DNA of 62,000 nt from Chrysomallon squamiferum (Eukaryota > Mollusca > Gastropoda > Neomphalida > Peltospiridae): assembly GCA_012295275.1 (NCBI GenBank), contig CM022672.1, positions 7,628,884-7,690,883 on the forward strand. Reading direction: 5' to 3'. Positions 40,973 through 51,702 of this stretch are shown here, piece by piece; the stretch's first letter is position 1, and every line of letters starts with the position of its first letter. Below the pieces are notes generated by a model. That model was given only the letters and a program-made list of their open reading frames with translations, was not told where the DNA came from and made no database searches. The translations under genes and the position numbers were made by a program.

Positions 40973-43698
40973 ATATCTTAGTGAATGCAGTGTTGAATTT
41001 TGTGTTAGTCTGTTAAATGTCAGGTGTGAAATAATAAATTTGTGTAATGCTGATTAATGAAGACAGGTGAGATTTTTATTAGTTTGATATATTTTAGGTG
41101 TGAAATAACTTGATGTGACATCTCATTTGTAAATCTATATGTACTTGTAAACTGATATTTAATATGTAACATAATTTAATATAATAAAATCATAAATAGA
41201 GATGCATTCAAAAACAAAACTTATCTTAGCTCAAAGTAAACAGTTTGACAATATTTAATACATTTTATTTATTTCAGTAAATTTCACAACATAATCAAAA
41301 ATACAGTTGAAATTAGCTATCAATAGTGTGATTTTATTTTATTTACTTTATTCACTTTTATTTTTTGGGGTTTCTTATTTGGGTTTATATAAGATTTGTA
41401 ATATTTATTTATAAAATAAAAGTTGTAAAATAATCTGTAATTAATGCCTGGTGTTGTTTTTATTTTCAGGACAGTTATAACTGAATTTGAAAAGACAATT
41501 TCACTGCTGCAAGGTAAGACTTTATTTATTTATCTTAGACTTTAATTTTGTTTTATTCAGAAAATACCACATGGAAAGTGCTTTACCATTTGATGTGTAC
41601 ATGCATATATTCCCATATTTTAAGAAACAACATGGCAATTTGTAATATGGCACAAAATTAAAGAAATTCTTCATGCAAATTGCTGACTTTATATCTTCCT
41701 ATTGATTGTTTTTCAGCTGAGAAAGAGAAAAATACTACAGCATCCCAGAATTCATTGCAAGAAGCGATACGAGAAAGAGATCAGGTTTGTGTAATTTTCA
41801 GTCTACTTTATGTAATCATAAACCAAAATATTCTGATATTGTAATCGCTGTTGATTAGTAAAGTCTGTTAGAAAACATGTTTAATTATTCTACCACTTTT
41901 GTGTGGCTATTACAAAAAGTCAAGTAACACAGCACAAGATCTACATTTCTGTAATATTCTGAAAAAAATATATGAAGCCAACAAAATAAAATTTGAATTT
42001 TCTCAGTTAGCTTAATTTTATTATTCCTGTATTTATCAGGCTTTAGATGATCTGCATTCAGTAGAGGCAGCATTTGCTGGTTTACATCAACGATATGAAA
42101 AAACCAAAGGAATCATTGATGGTTTCAAACAGGTAAAATCACTTGAAAATTATAATTTTTTTTTTTTTAATTTAAATTATTATTATTTCATAAAATTATT
42201 ATTATACTTCTTTTTTTTTTTTTTCAAATTTTTTAATTTTAAATATCATTCATTCATCTTTATAAATTAAGACAGATGATTTTCAAATATTTATATTTAT
42301 ATAATATTTATACAAAGAGAGAGAGAGAAAAGGTATTTATATATAATACCCCCTAAATTCCTAATAGGTATACTTAATATTTTTCTATATTCTTTTGCAA
42401 AGTGAAACTCATTTTAAAAATTACAAAAGTAGTCATTACTTAATTTGGTTTTTTTTTCGTAATGGAAGTATGAAAGGTATATTAACTTTTCCCCGAATAA
42501 CTACTTATCTCAAGTTTAATTATTATTATTATTATTTGCTTGGTTTCAGAATGAGAGTGTACTTAAGAAGTGTCTGGAAGATGCTCAGGCTAAACTGAAG
42601 AAATCTGAAGACAAACTGTTGTCACTGAAGAAACAGGCTGAAGACAAGTTTGAAAAGTTAGTTGCATAGTCTTAGTATACATTTCTTGTTTTGTTGTTAT
42701 TACTTCATTTTAAAGAATGAATGTTCATTGACACCTCAACATATATTAAAATGACAACAGTAACAACAACAACAATAACACTAATGAAAAATGTATTTTA
42801 AAGAATGAATGTTCATTGTCACCTCAACATATATAAAAATAACAACAGTAACAACAACAACAACAACAACAACAATAACACTAATGATAATAACAACAAC
42901 AATGATAATTATAACAGTAATGATAATAAGAACAACAACAACAATAATGATGATGATGACAGTAATGATAATAATAACAGTAATGTTTAATAAAAACGTT
43001 GATAAAACTATTACAGAGTGAGTGATGAGTTGGAGAAGGAGAGGCGAGCTCACTCTGCAGAGATTGCCAGGTTACAGGCTGCTGTGAAAAAATCTGAACT
43101 ACAAATACAGGGACTGGAAATGTCTCTACAGCAAAAAGTAGGTTTTATATATATATATATATGTGTGTGTGTATCTATGTATGTATATTTATAACATGGT
43201 GCATAATGTTACACAGATAAAACTTTTATTTTGTATTTTTTAATTTTTAAAAATTGTTTTATTCATATTTAATATAGCTTATACAAAATATACTTTTAAT
43301 ATATTCAGTTTATTATCATCACAGAAATATGAAGTTGATAATTATTTTTCATTGATGCTATTTCTGTACTGTCAGCTAGGATTTATTTTATAAAACATTT
43401 ATTGATTTAAGATATTTATGTCACAAAATATGGACTAATTATGTAACAATAACAATCAAATTATATAAATATTATAACACTAACAGTGAATAATTTTACA
43501 ACTACATCATACTGAAGATTTGCACATGTTCAGAATTACTGTGGGTGTAGGTGCAACCAAAAATATTTTCTAGTAAATGCTTGTTTCATTTAAATGTACA
43601 TTGTTTAAATATATTGATTTATTTCATTTCAGATTCAAGAAAATCAGGAGCTGACATCTATATGTGATGAATTAATAGCTAAAGTTGGAGTAGAATGA
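15542..43698 (+). CDS. TACC: transforming acidic coiled-coil-containing protein (TACC)
   Basis: TACC proteins bind microtubule plus ends and centrosomes with XMAP215/ch-TOG and act in spindle assembly. Coding exons in phase: 15564-16521 (broken by a frameshift), 17038-17113, 17321-17513, 17825-17959, 30360-30423, 31659-31812, (32830-33036, uncertain), 34787-34837, 36170-36190 (microexon), 40069-40247, 41470-41513, 41717-41784, 42040-42132, 42550-42656, 43017-43137, 43633-43698. The last seven exons code a continuous heptad coiled coil with the family's hallmark blocks: YEKTKGIIDGFKQNESVLKK, and the end ELTSICDELIAKVGVE just before the stop. Upstream exons are acidic, Ser/Lys-rich and disordered; GRESLFVDQDSLVQG resembles the RESLYVKFDPLV motif of TACCs. 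The 12.4 kb intron (17960-30359) holds candidate alternative first exons. A single gene, as is usual in invertebrates, is likely but cannot be shown here. Confidence 0.9.
17038..17959 (+). CDS. TACC: TACC exons: basic stretch and acidic region with RESLFV motif
   Basis: Exons 17038-17113 (phase 2 in, 0 out), 17321-17513 (0, 1) and 17825-17959 (1, 1). The first is strongly basic (KRKTKSKLKKPAGAHSE) and could be a nuclear localisation signal. The second is acidic (FGAGDDGEMPEEANEGFVIA). The third holds GWEILDKFGGDADTKELGQG and RESLFVDQDSLVQ, similar to the conserved patch upstream of the TACC domain in animal TACCs. Donors GTAAAA, GTTTGT and GTGAGT; acceptors all CAG. Confidence 0.8.
20697..20760. 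repeat. (TTA)n/(TTG)n microsatellite
   Basis: Inside the large TACC intron. Confidence 0.95.
23845..23900 (+). CDS. TACC: candidate alternative TACC first exon 1
   Basis: ATG 23845 reads MASFCLTHIASSDCWLLL and runs to the strong donor TTTG|GTAAGC at 23901 in phase 2, which fits the phase-2 acceptor at 31659 (skipping 30360). The surrounding 250 bases are less AT-rich than the intron. It could equally be a non-coding leader exon. The evidence is a donor, a phase match and composition only. Confidence 0.25.
23946..24200 (+). repeat. 133-bp diverged tandem duplication
   Basis: tatatacagacata...ttccataaatatcatggtaac from 23946 recurs with about a fifth of bases changed from 24079 (tatatacaggcacat...ttccataaatatcataataac). 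Flanks candidate first exon 1. Confidence 0.65.
25449..25464 (+). CDS. TACC: candidate alternative TACC first exon 2
   Basis: ATG ACA ATG GAT ACA G is followed by GTAAAT at 25465. It ends in phase 1, exactly what the next TACC exon (30360) needs, giving MTMDTELAKRKGQRSSSEIR. About 220 bases upstream are richer in G and C than the intron around and may hold a promoter. An internal start here would give a short TACC with the coiled coil but without the acidic N-terminus, as known for alternative promoters in vertebrate TACC genes. Confidence 0.4.
26969..26989 (+). CDS. TACC: candidate alternative TACC first exon 3
   Basis: ATG ATG TAC AGG TTT GTG AAG sits before a strong donor AAG|GTAAGC at 26990. 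It ends in phase 0, incompatible with exon 30360 but compatible with 32830, 34787, 36170 or 40069. The upstream 240 bases include text resembling that upstream of candidate 2 (for example aaaactggactggta against aacactggactgtag). It may be a non-coding leader instead. Confidence 0.25.
28769..28804. repeat. poly-T run
   Basis: 36 T in the large TACC intron. Confidence 0.95.
29714..30070. repeat. (GT)n and TATG-rich tracts
   Basis: GT tracts at about 29714-29738 and 30035-30069 with TATG/TATA repeats between. They give long chance frames that are not genes. Confidence 0.9.
30360..31812 (+). CDS. TACC: TACC middle exons
   Basis: Exon 30360-30423 (phase 1 in, 2 out) reads ELAKRKGQRSSSEIRDEAAT and NR; exon 31659-31812 (2 in, 0 out) reads SIDDQLSAGRSVGGSRQTKL and continues to GEQAVEEK. 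Charged, low in hydrophobics and probably disordered. Splice sites are strong (GTGAGT donors). The intron between carries a (CA)n tract at 30685-30726. Confidence 0.75.
30685..30726. repeat. (CA)n microsatellite
   Basis: 42 bases of CA in the TACC intron after exon 30360-30423. Confidence 0.97.
32830..33036 (+). CDS. TACC: TACC cassette or alternative terminal exon
   Basis: Acceptor ttttatcag ends at 32829 and opens in phase 0 after the EEK-ending exon. The open frame reads YIANASEDLCFDDALSNSGQ, then SQDSFDDFPWTPVREELSFG, acidic and TACC-like, and stays open to TGA at 33115-33117. To rejoin the phase-0 exon 34787 it must end in phase 0; CCT|GTGCGT at 33037 is the best such donor but is weak. 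Stronger-looking GT sites (33009, 33041) are phase 1 and would lead to an early stop in 34787. If no donor is used, the protein would end here without a TACC domain. Confidence 0.5.
34485..34652. repeat. (GT)n and (GA)n microsatellites
   Basis: GT tracts to 34561 and GA tract 34624-34653 upstream of exon 34787. Confidence 0.93.
34787..34837 (+). CDS. TACC: TACC small exon
   Basis: A 51-base phase 0-0 exon with acceptor gtgtttcag and donor CAA|GTAAGT. It reads KGAMTADGKDAVVHLVQ. Only phase 0 is open; the other two frames meet TGA quickly. Because it is symmetric it can be skipped without a frame change. Confidence 0.65.
36170..36190 (+). CDS. TACC: TACC 21-base microexon
   Basis: ctttttaag|GACAAAAAAGGAAGTGAACAG|gtaatt: a 21-base phase 0-0 unit coding DKKGSEQ, directly upstream (after a 3.9 kb intron) of the coiled-coil exon that begins VLKYSQSDW. 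Acceptor and donor are both reasonable and the frame fits. It is likely alternative. Confidence 0.5.
36942..36979. repeat. poly-T run
   Basis: 38 T in a TACC intron. Confidence 0.95.
38151..38226. repeat. (ATT)n microsatellite
   Basis: About 75 bases of ATT with one interruption. Confidence 0.95.
40069..43698 (+). CDS. TACC: TACC-domain coiled-coil exons
   Basis: Seven exons, 40069-40247, 41470-41513, 41717-41784, 42040-42132, 42550-42656, 43017-43137, 43633-43698, phases 0/2, 2/1, 1/0, 0/0, 0/2, 2/0, 0/stop. They encode about 225 residues of continuous amphipathic helix rich in E, K, Q, L. Family blocks seen: FEKTISLLQAEKE, VEAAFAGLHQRYEKTKGIID, NESVLKKCLEDAQAKLKKSE, LEMSLQQKIQENQELTSICD and ELIAKVGVE. 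In the family this domain homodimerises and binds the TOG-family microtubule polymerase. Stop TGA 43696-43698. Confidence 0.93.
40219..40810 (+). repeat. 75-bp tandem repeat spanning a TACC exon end and its splice donor
   Basis: The unit begins inside the coiled-coil exon (cacatgagacaa...), includes the donor ATGAG|GTAC and runs into the intron. Copies start at ATG positions 40222, 40297, 40372 and 40447, exactly 75 bases apart; copies two and three differ at a single base in 75. Degenerate copies follow near 40528, 40620, 40697 and 40785. Since 75 is a multiple of three, the exon frame stays open across four units (MRQSNDDIRYTEFVNRCLKF in each) until TGA at 40543-40545. Confidence 0.9.
42711..42880 (+). 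repeat. 88-bp tandem duplication in TACC intron
   Basis: taaagaatgaatgttcattg and the following bases to the (AAC)n tract occur at 42711 and again at 42799 with few changes. They lie in the short intron before exon 43017 and are followed by (AAC)n/(AAT)n repeats to about 42985. Confidence 0.8.
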
Positions 43699-45875
43699 AG
43701 ATTTCTCATGTTTTCTTTCCTTTTTATTTATTTAGGTAAACTTTCATATATAAAAAAAAAAAAAAAAAAATTATAAATCTTTCTGCACATTTTGAGAAAT
43801 AAATATTAATAATAATAATAAACTGTTCATTTCTTTGTAACATGAAGATATTTTCTAAAGGTTCAGTTTTCAGTAACCATTAAATTGTTCAGTATATTTA
43901 ATGTTTTTAAATGTTGGTTCCAAATTAAAATTTTCAGTTTTTAAACTGTCATTTACAGTAATAGAAGTGCTGGAAATTATTGTTGTCAAATATAATGTGT
44001 GATTATATTTTTGGGGTGGTTATAGTACGATTGATGGGTAAAAGATGGCAACATTTTTAAAAGTTTATTACTGTTGTTGTTATTGTTTAAAAATCTAACA
44101 TTTTTATCTTTATAGAGGCTACCCATATTCTCCATGTCATTCAAGAATGTTTCAGAAGAAGAAAAAAACACAACTGGGCTAATTAATCAGGATCTGGATA
44201 ACAGAACAAAAAGGGAAACAACTAATACAACTTAGATGTTTATATTCATCATCATATGCCTATATTGCTTATCAACTCAAATGGATCAATTCTGAATCAA
44301 TTCTAATGGAAGAAAATTGATCTTCATTTAAAAATGATTTTTACAATGTAAAATTTGCTATTCGCATCAGTTTCCTGTACAGAGCAGCAGTTTTGTATGG
44401 AGCAGTAATTTACATCTGTCAATTTTTTAGTTCACTGTTTACACAACAAAGATTATTCCTACCTGAGCACTGTATTTTTCATATTAATACTGAATATTGT
44501 GCTTGTTTTAAATTGTAACTAACAGAAAGCTGTTCAGCTTACAGTTAACACTACAATATCACAGAATATCTTACACAGATAGTGTGGTGACAATATCAAA
44601 ACAGTCATTTTCATTATCATACACACAGTTCATTTATTCATGGGATGCTGGAGACATGGCCAGTGGACTTGGGTTACATAACCACATAAATGATCACAGT
44701 TACAATTTCTGTGTTCATTCAAGGAAACTGCAGACATTTTGAAGATTTAATTTTTATATATAGTGAGCATGGCACAAATTACTTGACAGACTTCTAGATG
44801 AAGGACAACCAGTGGTTTTCAGTAATTCATTGTCTCTTTATCTCAGTACTGTATCATTTAACACAAGTAAGTTGTTACTTACACAGATTTGTAAATACTG
44901 GTCAGACATAGCCTACATTTAATACGTACAAGTTTTTCTTGTACCACTGGAATATTCTAGAATAACCACCAAATCAAACCAAATGAAAAAAAATAATTTA
45001 GTAAAATCTTGTGAAGTGTGAAGAAGGAATGTTTGTGGAGATTTGTTTAGATCAGCTTGTTGATTCAAATGGAATTAAAGAGATTTTACATCTGGTGTGG
45101 GATTCCTGGAACAGTTGAATCAGTTTGACTGTGTTCATGGATGGATTCAGATAAGAATATTTCATGTTACTAAAATGTTTTAAAATGGTTACAACACACA
45201 GACAGTCTTTAAGATTGAATTCTTCTCATGATGTACTTATTCCACACATTACTGATTTAATAATAACAACAGCTGGAAGTTTATTCTTGCATTACAAGCT
45301 ACATTGTAAAACTAGTTTATTTACTACTGAGGAAAAAACATCTCTGTGCAGTCCACAGAGAAATTTTAATAGTGATAATAAATACCAATTTGCTTTAACA
45401 TTTTTTTTATAAAAAAAATAAAAATAAATTCATAATTATAAGATTACTATTTTAAAATTGTAGATTTTAATTGTTAATGCATTCAGCAGAGTGAGAAAAA
45501 AAAAAAAATTAATTTAAGTAGCCTTATGAAGTATTTGGAAGTTATTTACACACTAATAACAATCATGTTTTTTAATTTAAAATATTGCAGACACTTTTAA
45601 TTAACATTTAAGTTTAATCTCTAACAGTAAAATCACCTAAAACAATGCTTTCTTTAATAATGTTGGAGTAAATAACTTTACAAACTGCTAAGTACCATTG
45701 TGACTGAAGTTGAAAGGTTGGTTTTATTACAGTAATATTTTGTCTTTCAGATAGTTAACAGACTTAATGAACTGATCATAAAAAATATATACTTGGAACT
45801 TGTATATTAGTCATAGTTACAATCAGTCATGTAACCACTAATGTCTGTTTACTGTATAAGCATAAACCTGGTTGT

Positions 45876-45906
<31 letters not shown>

Positions 45907-48900
45907 TAGACAGTTAAGTAATGTTCACTAAAAAGAATGCATACAAAGGATTGTTAGAGTTGCCATTAACTGGACAGTCCAGTTTTTAAGCAGCCTTCAT
46001 TCTGCCATCTTGCTGGAATCAAGATTTAAACAAGAATCATTTAATATATAAAATTTTAAAAAAATATACTTATATTTAAGCTTACTTGACAAATCCATGG
46101 CATTAAATATAATAACAGAAATTGCAATGTTTTCTTTTGCTACTTGCAGAACCAGGCAACTCTTCCATCATGGTGTGCATAAAAACAGGTTAGAATGCAC
46201 TGAGTAAGAATAAATCATTCTTTCTTTGTTTAGATTCATCATTATATTTCATAGCTGGAGATCATATATAATATTTTATTACATTCTGGCACAAAGGTAA
46301 TTACCAAGACAAGACTTTGCCTTCTATTTATGAATTTATATATCCACTAGTTAGTTGAATGTTACCTGCAAATAAGTTTACCCTATCCTACCCAACCCTT
46401 CCCTGCCTTTAGTAATAGTCACCGTCTTTTCTCTTTTTTTCTTCTTTGTTTTTTTTTATGTATGAAACTGATCCCAGAAATATACAAGAATGTTGTGGTG
46501 TATTTTAGTGTTGTATAAAGTGTTTGAAAGATAGCTTAATTTTTAAGTGACTATGTTTTAACAAGGCAAAGTGTGATATTTTGTGTACATACAAATCATT
46601 TATTTATTTGTTATTGCCTCTTATTATCTTAATGGTTTATGGAATTGTTTACAAATGATACCTCATATAACGTATCAGTTGCTTAGATTTATTACCATCG
46701 TTATTTGATAGAAATTTTAAAATATTAGTCATTTTATACAGTATGTAGAACTAAATTTTTTCCAAGATTTATATAATTCTTAAAAACTTTTGGGATTTTT
46801 TTTGGATGTTTCTTTTTAAACTTTAAGAAATAAAAATTAAAAAAAGATATTTGGAATTCAGCTGGGGTATATCGGTTTCATTTGTGATTTTATGAAAATA
46901 TAATGATTAATGAAATTCATCTTAAGAATATTTTACTTACTGCTGCAATGTTGTAATTGTGCGGTTACATTTGCAGGGCTTGATGCTAACTGGCCAAGTT
47001 AAATGTGTCAGAAAATATGTAGATTTAATAGAGACAAGCAAAAATGCAGTAGTACAAGTTCTGAATTTTAAGCAACTGTATTGAGTTCATAATTTGATTG
47101 CTGTGAGTTTTAGAATGGCTTCCAAGAAACCTGAAATATCAGTTTCTGAAACCTGTTTGTAGCACCAAGTAGGAAAATTTTCTGTTGAAGCCCTGCATTT
47201 AGTTAACAGAGCAAATTTAGTATGTTATGTTAAAAACATTTTAGAGTTTATCTTGTTTGATATGCATTTTTGTTGACAACAAATGTGAGATTTTCATTTT
47301 AAACAAGTTGAATTTAATACCGATATAGTTGTCCCTCCATTTTATTTTTATATTACACATATTATAACACAACTTTGTTATGCAAAGCTTCTTAGTTTAG
47401 TAGTTTTTGTAGTTTTGGAGTTTAGTGTCTTGTATCTGGGATTTGGTACAACCGATAATGAAAAGAATATTAATTATGTATCAATATGTATCAATATCTA
47501 TCAAATAAAAGCATCTAACGTAAATATTGTAACTATTTCTACCACTATGAAATTACATTCCTAGTTCTGGACTAACTGAAAGAGGAAATAATAATTGTTA
47601 TAATACTTAAGGATGTTTATGGATGTAACTAGGCTTTGCCAGTGTAAATAAAAAGCTAAGACATTGCTACATAGTATCACCACAAATATCTAAACCACAG
47701 ATTTTAAAACAAAAACTGTTAAAGACAAGTATGACATTTTGTAATGTGTGGTAGTAATGAAGAGAATTTATCAAAATTGTGTTGGAAGAAATTACTTTTA
47801 AATGTTAGTCATATTCAGAGTAAATAAAATAACAAAATATAAGACCATTTATTTTTCATTTATCATTATGATTATCATGTGATACGAAAGAGTATACTGA
47901 AATTATTTTGATTATTTTGATTACTTTTAGTGGAAAGAGTTGTTACATTTACATATACAGTTTACCTAATATATTTCAGTATGTATATCTGGATTTTAAG
48001 AATCTTTTATGTTCATTTATAGAAGTTCTCACTGATGTAAGGAACTGTTTTTTGGGGGGTTTTTTTTGTTCTTTTGCAGTTAGTAATTTTTATTTGAATC
48101 TCCTGTCACCAAGTAATGATAATAATCATTCTTTGTTATGCAGCCTTCATGATGAATGTAACAAGCTAAATTTGTAATACGTTAATATTCACCTCTTACC
48201 AACACAGTCCACAGTTGTTCTTTTTTTTTTTCTGATTTTTAGTTTCAGTAAGTTATTATTTAAATTACAGAAAGCGTGGTTATAATTTATTTTCCTGTAT
48301 TCAAAATGTGACTTGAATAAACTTATCAAACATGTATTTACTAGTTCTGTTATGAAAATGTACATTTCTTATATTTAATGTTTACATCATGAACTGTCTT
48401 TAGGCCATGAGAAAATAATTTTATTTCACTGCTTACATTTAGTCCCCAAAAAACTGAAAAATTATTTTTGTTATTTATCAGTTGTTACATTTCTAGCCTC
48501 TAATTTCACAAACATAAACATTCAGGAAATAAAAGAAGGGATTTACTGAATTTTATTCCATTTGCAAGGCCCAGATATCCACAAGTGCTAATAATGAAAA
48601 CAAAATACATTACATTTACAAAATATATCAGAAAACATATTTCAGTTCTCATAGGCTAATGAACTATATGCAATTCAATAAACAATAGATGTATAACTGA
48701 TTACTCTGTGTATTGCTTTCATTTCAATAATGTTTGATAATTATACAAAAAAGATATTAACTACACATTCATACATTCATCAAAAAGTAAAAACAAGAAA
48801 AGTGAAAAATTTATTTTATTTTATTTTAAAGTTGGTATATTGAAGAAAATTAATAATTTAAATAACAAATTTCACTTCACCAGAATAGTTTTGAGCATAA

Positions 48901-49241
48901 GAATAGATTACTAAAAATATAAAATAAAGGTTTGTCCTTGCCTAAGATTCTGTGAATTTTACATTATGTTTGTGAAGATTATAAAAATATTTTAAATATT
49001 CAAGAAATAGACTATAGTAAAATTAAATATATAAAATATGTAAAACGTGTAAAGATATGAAATGTAAAGGTGCAGTAACTGCATTATAAACAATGCAGAG
49101 AAATAAAAAGTATTTTGGTAAATATAAAATACAATGCAGAGATAAACAAAATATATTACAATATGAAGTACTAAGAAGTATGAAAATAAACAAATTGAGG
49201 TAAAATAAATTTAAAATCATTAAATCCTACTTTCTTTTCAC
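43699..49241. other. TACC 3'UTR and convergent intergenic region
   Basis: No coding exon on either strand. The sequence between 44200 and 47500 is somewhat less repetitive than the introns and may be a long 3'UTR. It contains (AT)n at about 45879-45902 and several AATAAA hexamers. The scramblase gene approaches from the right on the - strand. Confidence 0.4.
43798..43803 (+). terminator. candidate polyadenylation signal, TACC
   Basis: AATAAA 100 bases after the stop. Other candidates at 47504-47509 and 48316-48321 would give a 3'UTR of 3.8-4.6 kb. Confidence 0.35.
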
Positions 49242-49247
49242 TTTATT
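49242..49247 (-). terminator. polyadenylation signal of scramblase gene
   Basis: AATAAA on the - strand (tttatt on +), 111 bases after the scramblase stop codon, the first such hexamer downstream. Confidence 0.55.
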
Positions 49248-49357
49248 CTGATGGAAATAAAATTGCAAAAAATACACTGCTTGGTGTATTTATACATCAT
49301 TGCATTAAAATTTAGCTTCATTGTGTGAATTTGTTTTCATATTTTAGAAATATTTTG

Positions 49358-50487
49358 TCAACAACAACAACCATGTCTTTCAAAATAGTTGAAATCAATG
49401 AGAAAAGTGGCTCCTAAAATAATCACTTTTTGAATCATTTCGAGCTGTTTCTGATCTGAAAGATAAAATAATGAATCACTAAGTTTATAAAATCTAATAA
49501 AAGTTTAAAGTTATAACATTTTTTAAATATACAATAATAAAAGAAAGTAGAAATTGGTTTTAAACTATAAACTAAATTCTTAACAATTTTATATAAAAAA
49601 CTAAAATCATATACCTGATGTCAGCTTATAAATAGGATAATTTACACTATTTTCAACAAGGATATTGTCAATATTTAAAAAAATATTGTTAAATTTATAT
49701 TTTTACGTAAACTTTCTTTCAAATGCTGCCTAAATAACTTAAAATGTCTCCTAACTGACAAACTAACCCAAATATAACCAACAAATAAAAGAATAATAAT
49801 TTTTTTAATTTTAATTAACTAATTTAAACCAATAAATAATTACTTTGACAAAAAATAAACTAAATTAACAAAACATTAAATGATGTATCAGTAAATAAAT
49901 GAATAGTTTGTTACATTCGATACTGAAGTCATTAGCTGCTCCTATCAGTTCTCTGCAACCCCCCCAGTGTTTTGTTATCGTCGCAACTTCACAACCATCA
50001 GCATTGCTGTACACCTAGTCCACAAAAACAACATTACTTACAAATCAATCCACCGCTTCGTCTAAATAATAAAATTTCATTTGAAATAAATTATATACAT
50101 CTGGTACATGAGAACAAATGTACGAGTGAATAATTACATTAGTATTTACGTACATTTAGTTAGACACTGCTGTGTATTTGTAGATGTGAGACTAATTTAT
50201 TTTTCCATCACTAATGGGTTTTTTTTTTATGATTTTGTTCTTATTAATTTTTCAAATATAAAAATTACTTTTAACTTAATTTTGAATTAAGGAATAATTT
50301 AATTATTGCCTTTCTAATGTTCAATAGATTTTATTTAACATTTGTGTTTATAAAATCAATGAACAAACAACTCACATGAAAGATGACATTACCACAACAT
50401 CTATTGTGACAACATCCACCTTGTAATTTAAATATCACAGACCCATGATTATCCTTCACTTTGTACAGTGGCAAGCAACAACTCCAG
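49358..50487 (-). CDS. PLSCR: scramblase exons 4-6
   Basis: Exon 50487-50376 reads IWSCCLPLYKVKDNHGSVIF and continues LQGGCCHNRCCGNVIFH; exon 50014-49915 reads VYSNADGCEVATITKHWGGC and RELIGAANDFSIE; exon 49455-49358 reads YQKQLEMIQKVIILGATFLI, DFNYFERHGCCC and stops at TGA (plus-strand 49358-49360). The calcium-binding loop position reads ANDFSIEYQKQL, lacking three of the acidic ligands found in vertebrate relatives. The helix that follows is the membrane anchor. Confidence 0.9.
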
Positions 50488-51665
50488 CTAAAAAAATAAA
50501 AAATCAACAGATAAACATTTTGAAAATATACTGAAAATTAAAAAATAAAAATAAAATAAAAAATAAAAACCATAATTAGAGATAAACAGACAGACAGATC
50601 ACCACACTTGGATAATGGATTAAACAATTACAATAAATTAAAAATTATTATTTTTTTTTTTTAAATAATAAATGATTTAAAAATGATAATATAACATTTA
50701 CTGTGTATCAAACCCAAAATACAACATATAGTTAAACCATAAAAATCAGTTTTATAATACTGCCTCCATTAAGACTAGGTCCTCAAGCCTGTCTCACTTA
50801 CATTTCTATCATTGAGGCCACGGGATTGCCTGGAGGGGAGTGTATTTCCATTGTCTGGAGATTACAACACCACCACAGCCATCGACTGGAGCAACGAAGT
50901 GGCCGATGTACAGCTACAACGGGCTGCTGTTCAATATCCACTATCTTGATGGTGAATGCACGAGACGCCCCAACACACTGCCTGGCTCCACAGTCTGACA
51001 CTGGAAATTTAGTTTTACCTATGTAACTGTTTTATAGCTTTTAAATATAATTGAGTTTTCTCATTAAATACTGGAAGTAGTATTTTGTTCATGCCTTTTT
51101 TTTCTCTTTTATTCAGTCTTTAAATATTTATGAAAACAAAACTACATGAAAAAATTAATTGCTCTAACATAAAAAAATACATTTTACCAGGCAAGATGAC
51201 ACAGATAATATACATCATTACAATTAGAAATCATTGATAGATAATATACATTATTACAAATACAAATTACAGACAGATAATATACATTACTCAAACATAA
51301 ATTATAAAAATACTTCAGATGCACATAACTTCAACCTCTAATATCACTATTTGATTAGGAATATAAGTTATATATGCATGCAAATCATTTACTGACTTAA
51401 AAAATATACATTTATTTAATCTAACAGACTTAATTTACTGATACCTTCATAAGCATACAAGCACTGTTCATCATCACTGTTATTAATTGTGTATCTGTTG
51501 TTTCGCTGCCAGCCAAGAATTACTATAAAACATAATGAAAGTCCAAAAATTCACCTGAAGTGACATTTGGAACAATTTTATTATAATTAAACAGAGAAAA
51601 ACACATACACACACAAACCCCCACACACACATTTCAAACTGATTTTATATACACTTAACCATGAG

Positions 51666-51702
<37 letters not shown>

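Noticed and set aside
42781-43053. Asn-, Thr- or Ile/Val-rich frames on both strands
   Set aside because: All come from one (AAC)n/(AAT)n tract in an intron.
45164-45412. 82-codon frame after TACC
   Set aside because: Lies in the probable 3'UTR, no motif, no splice sites needed or seen.
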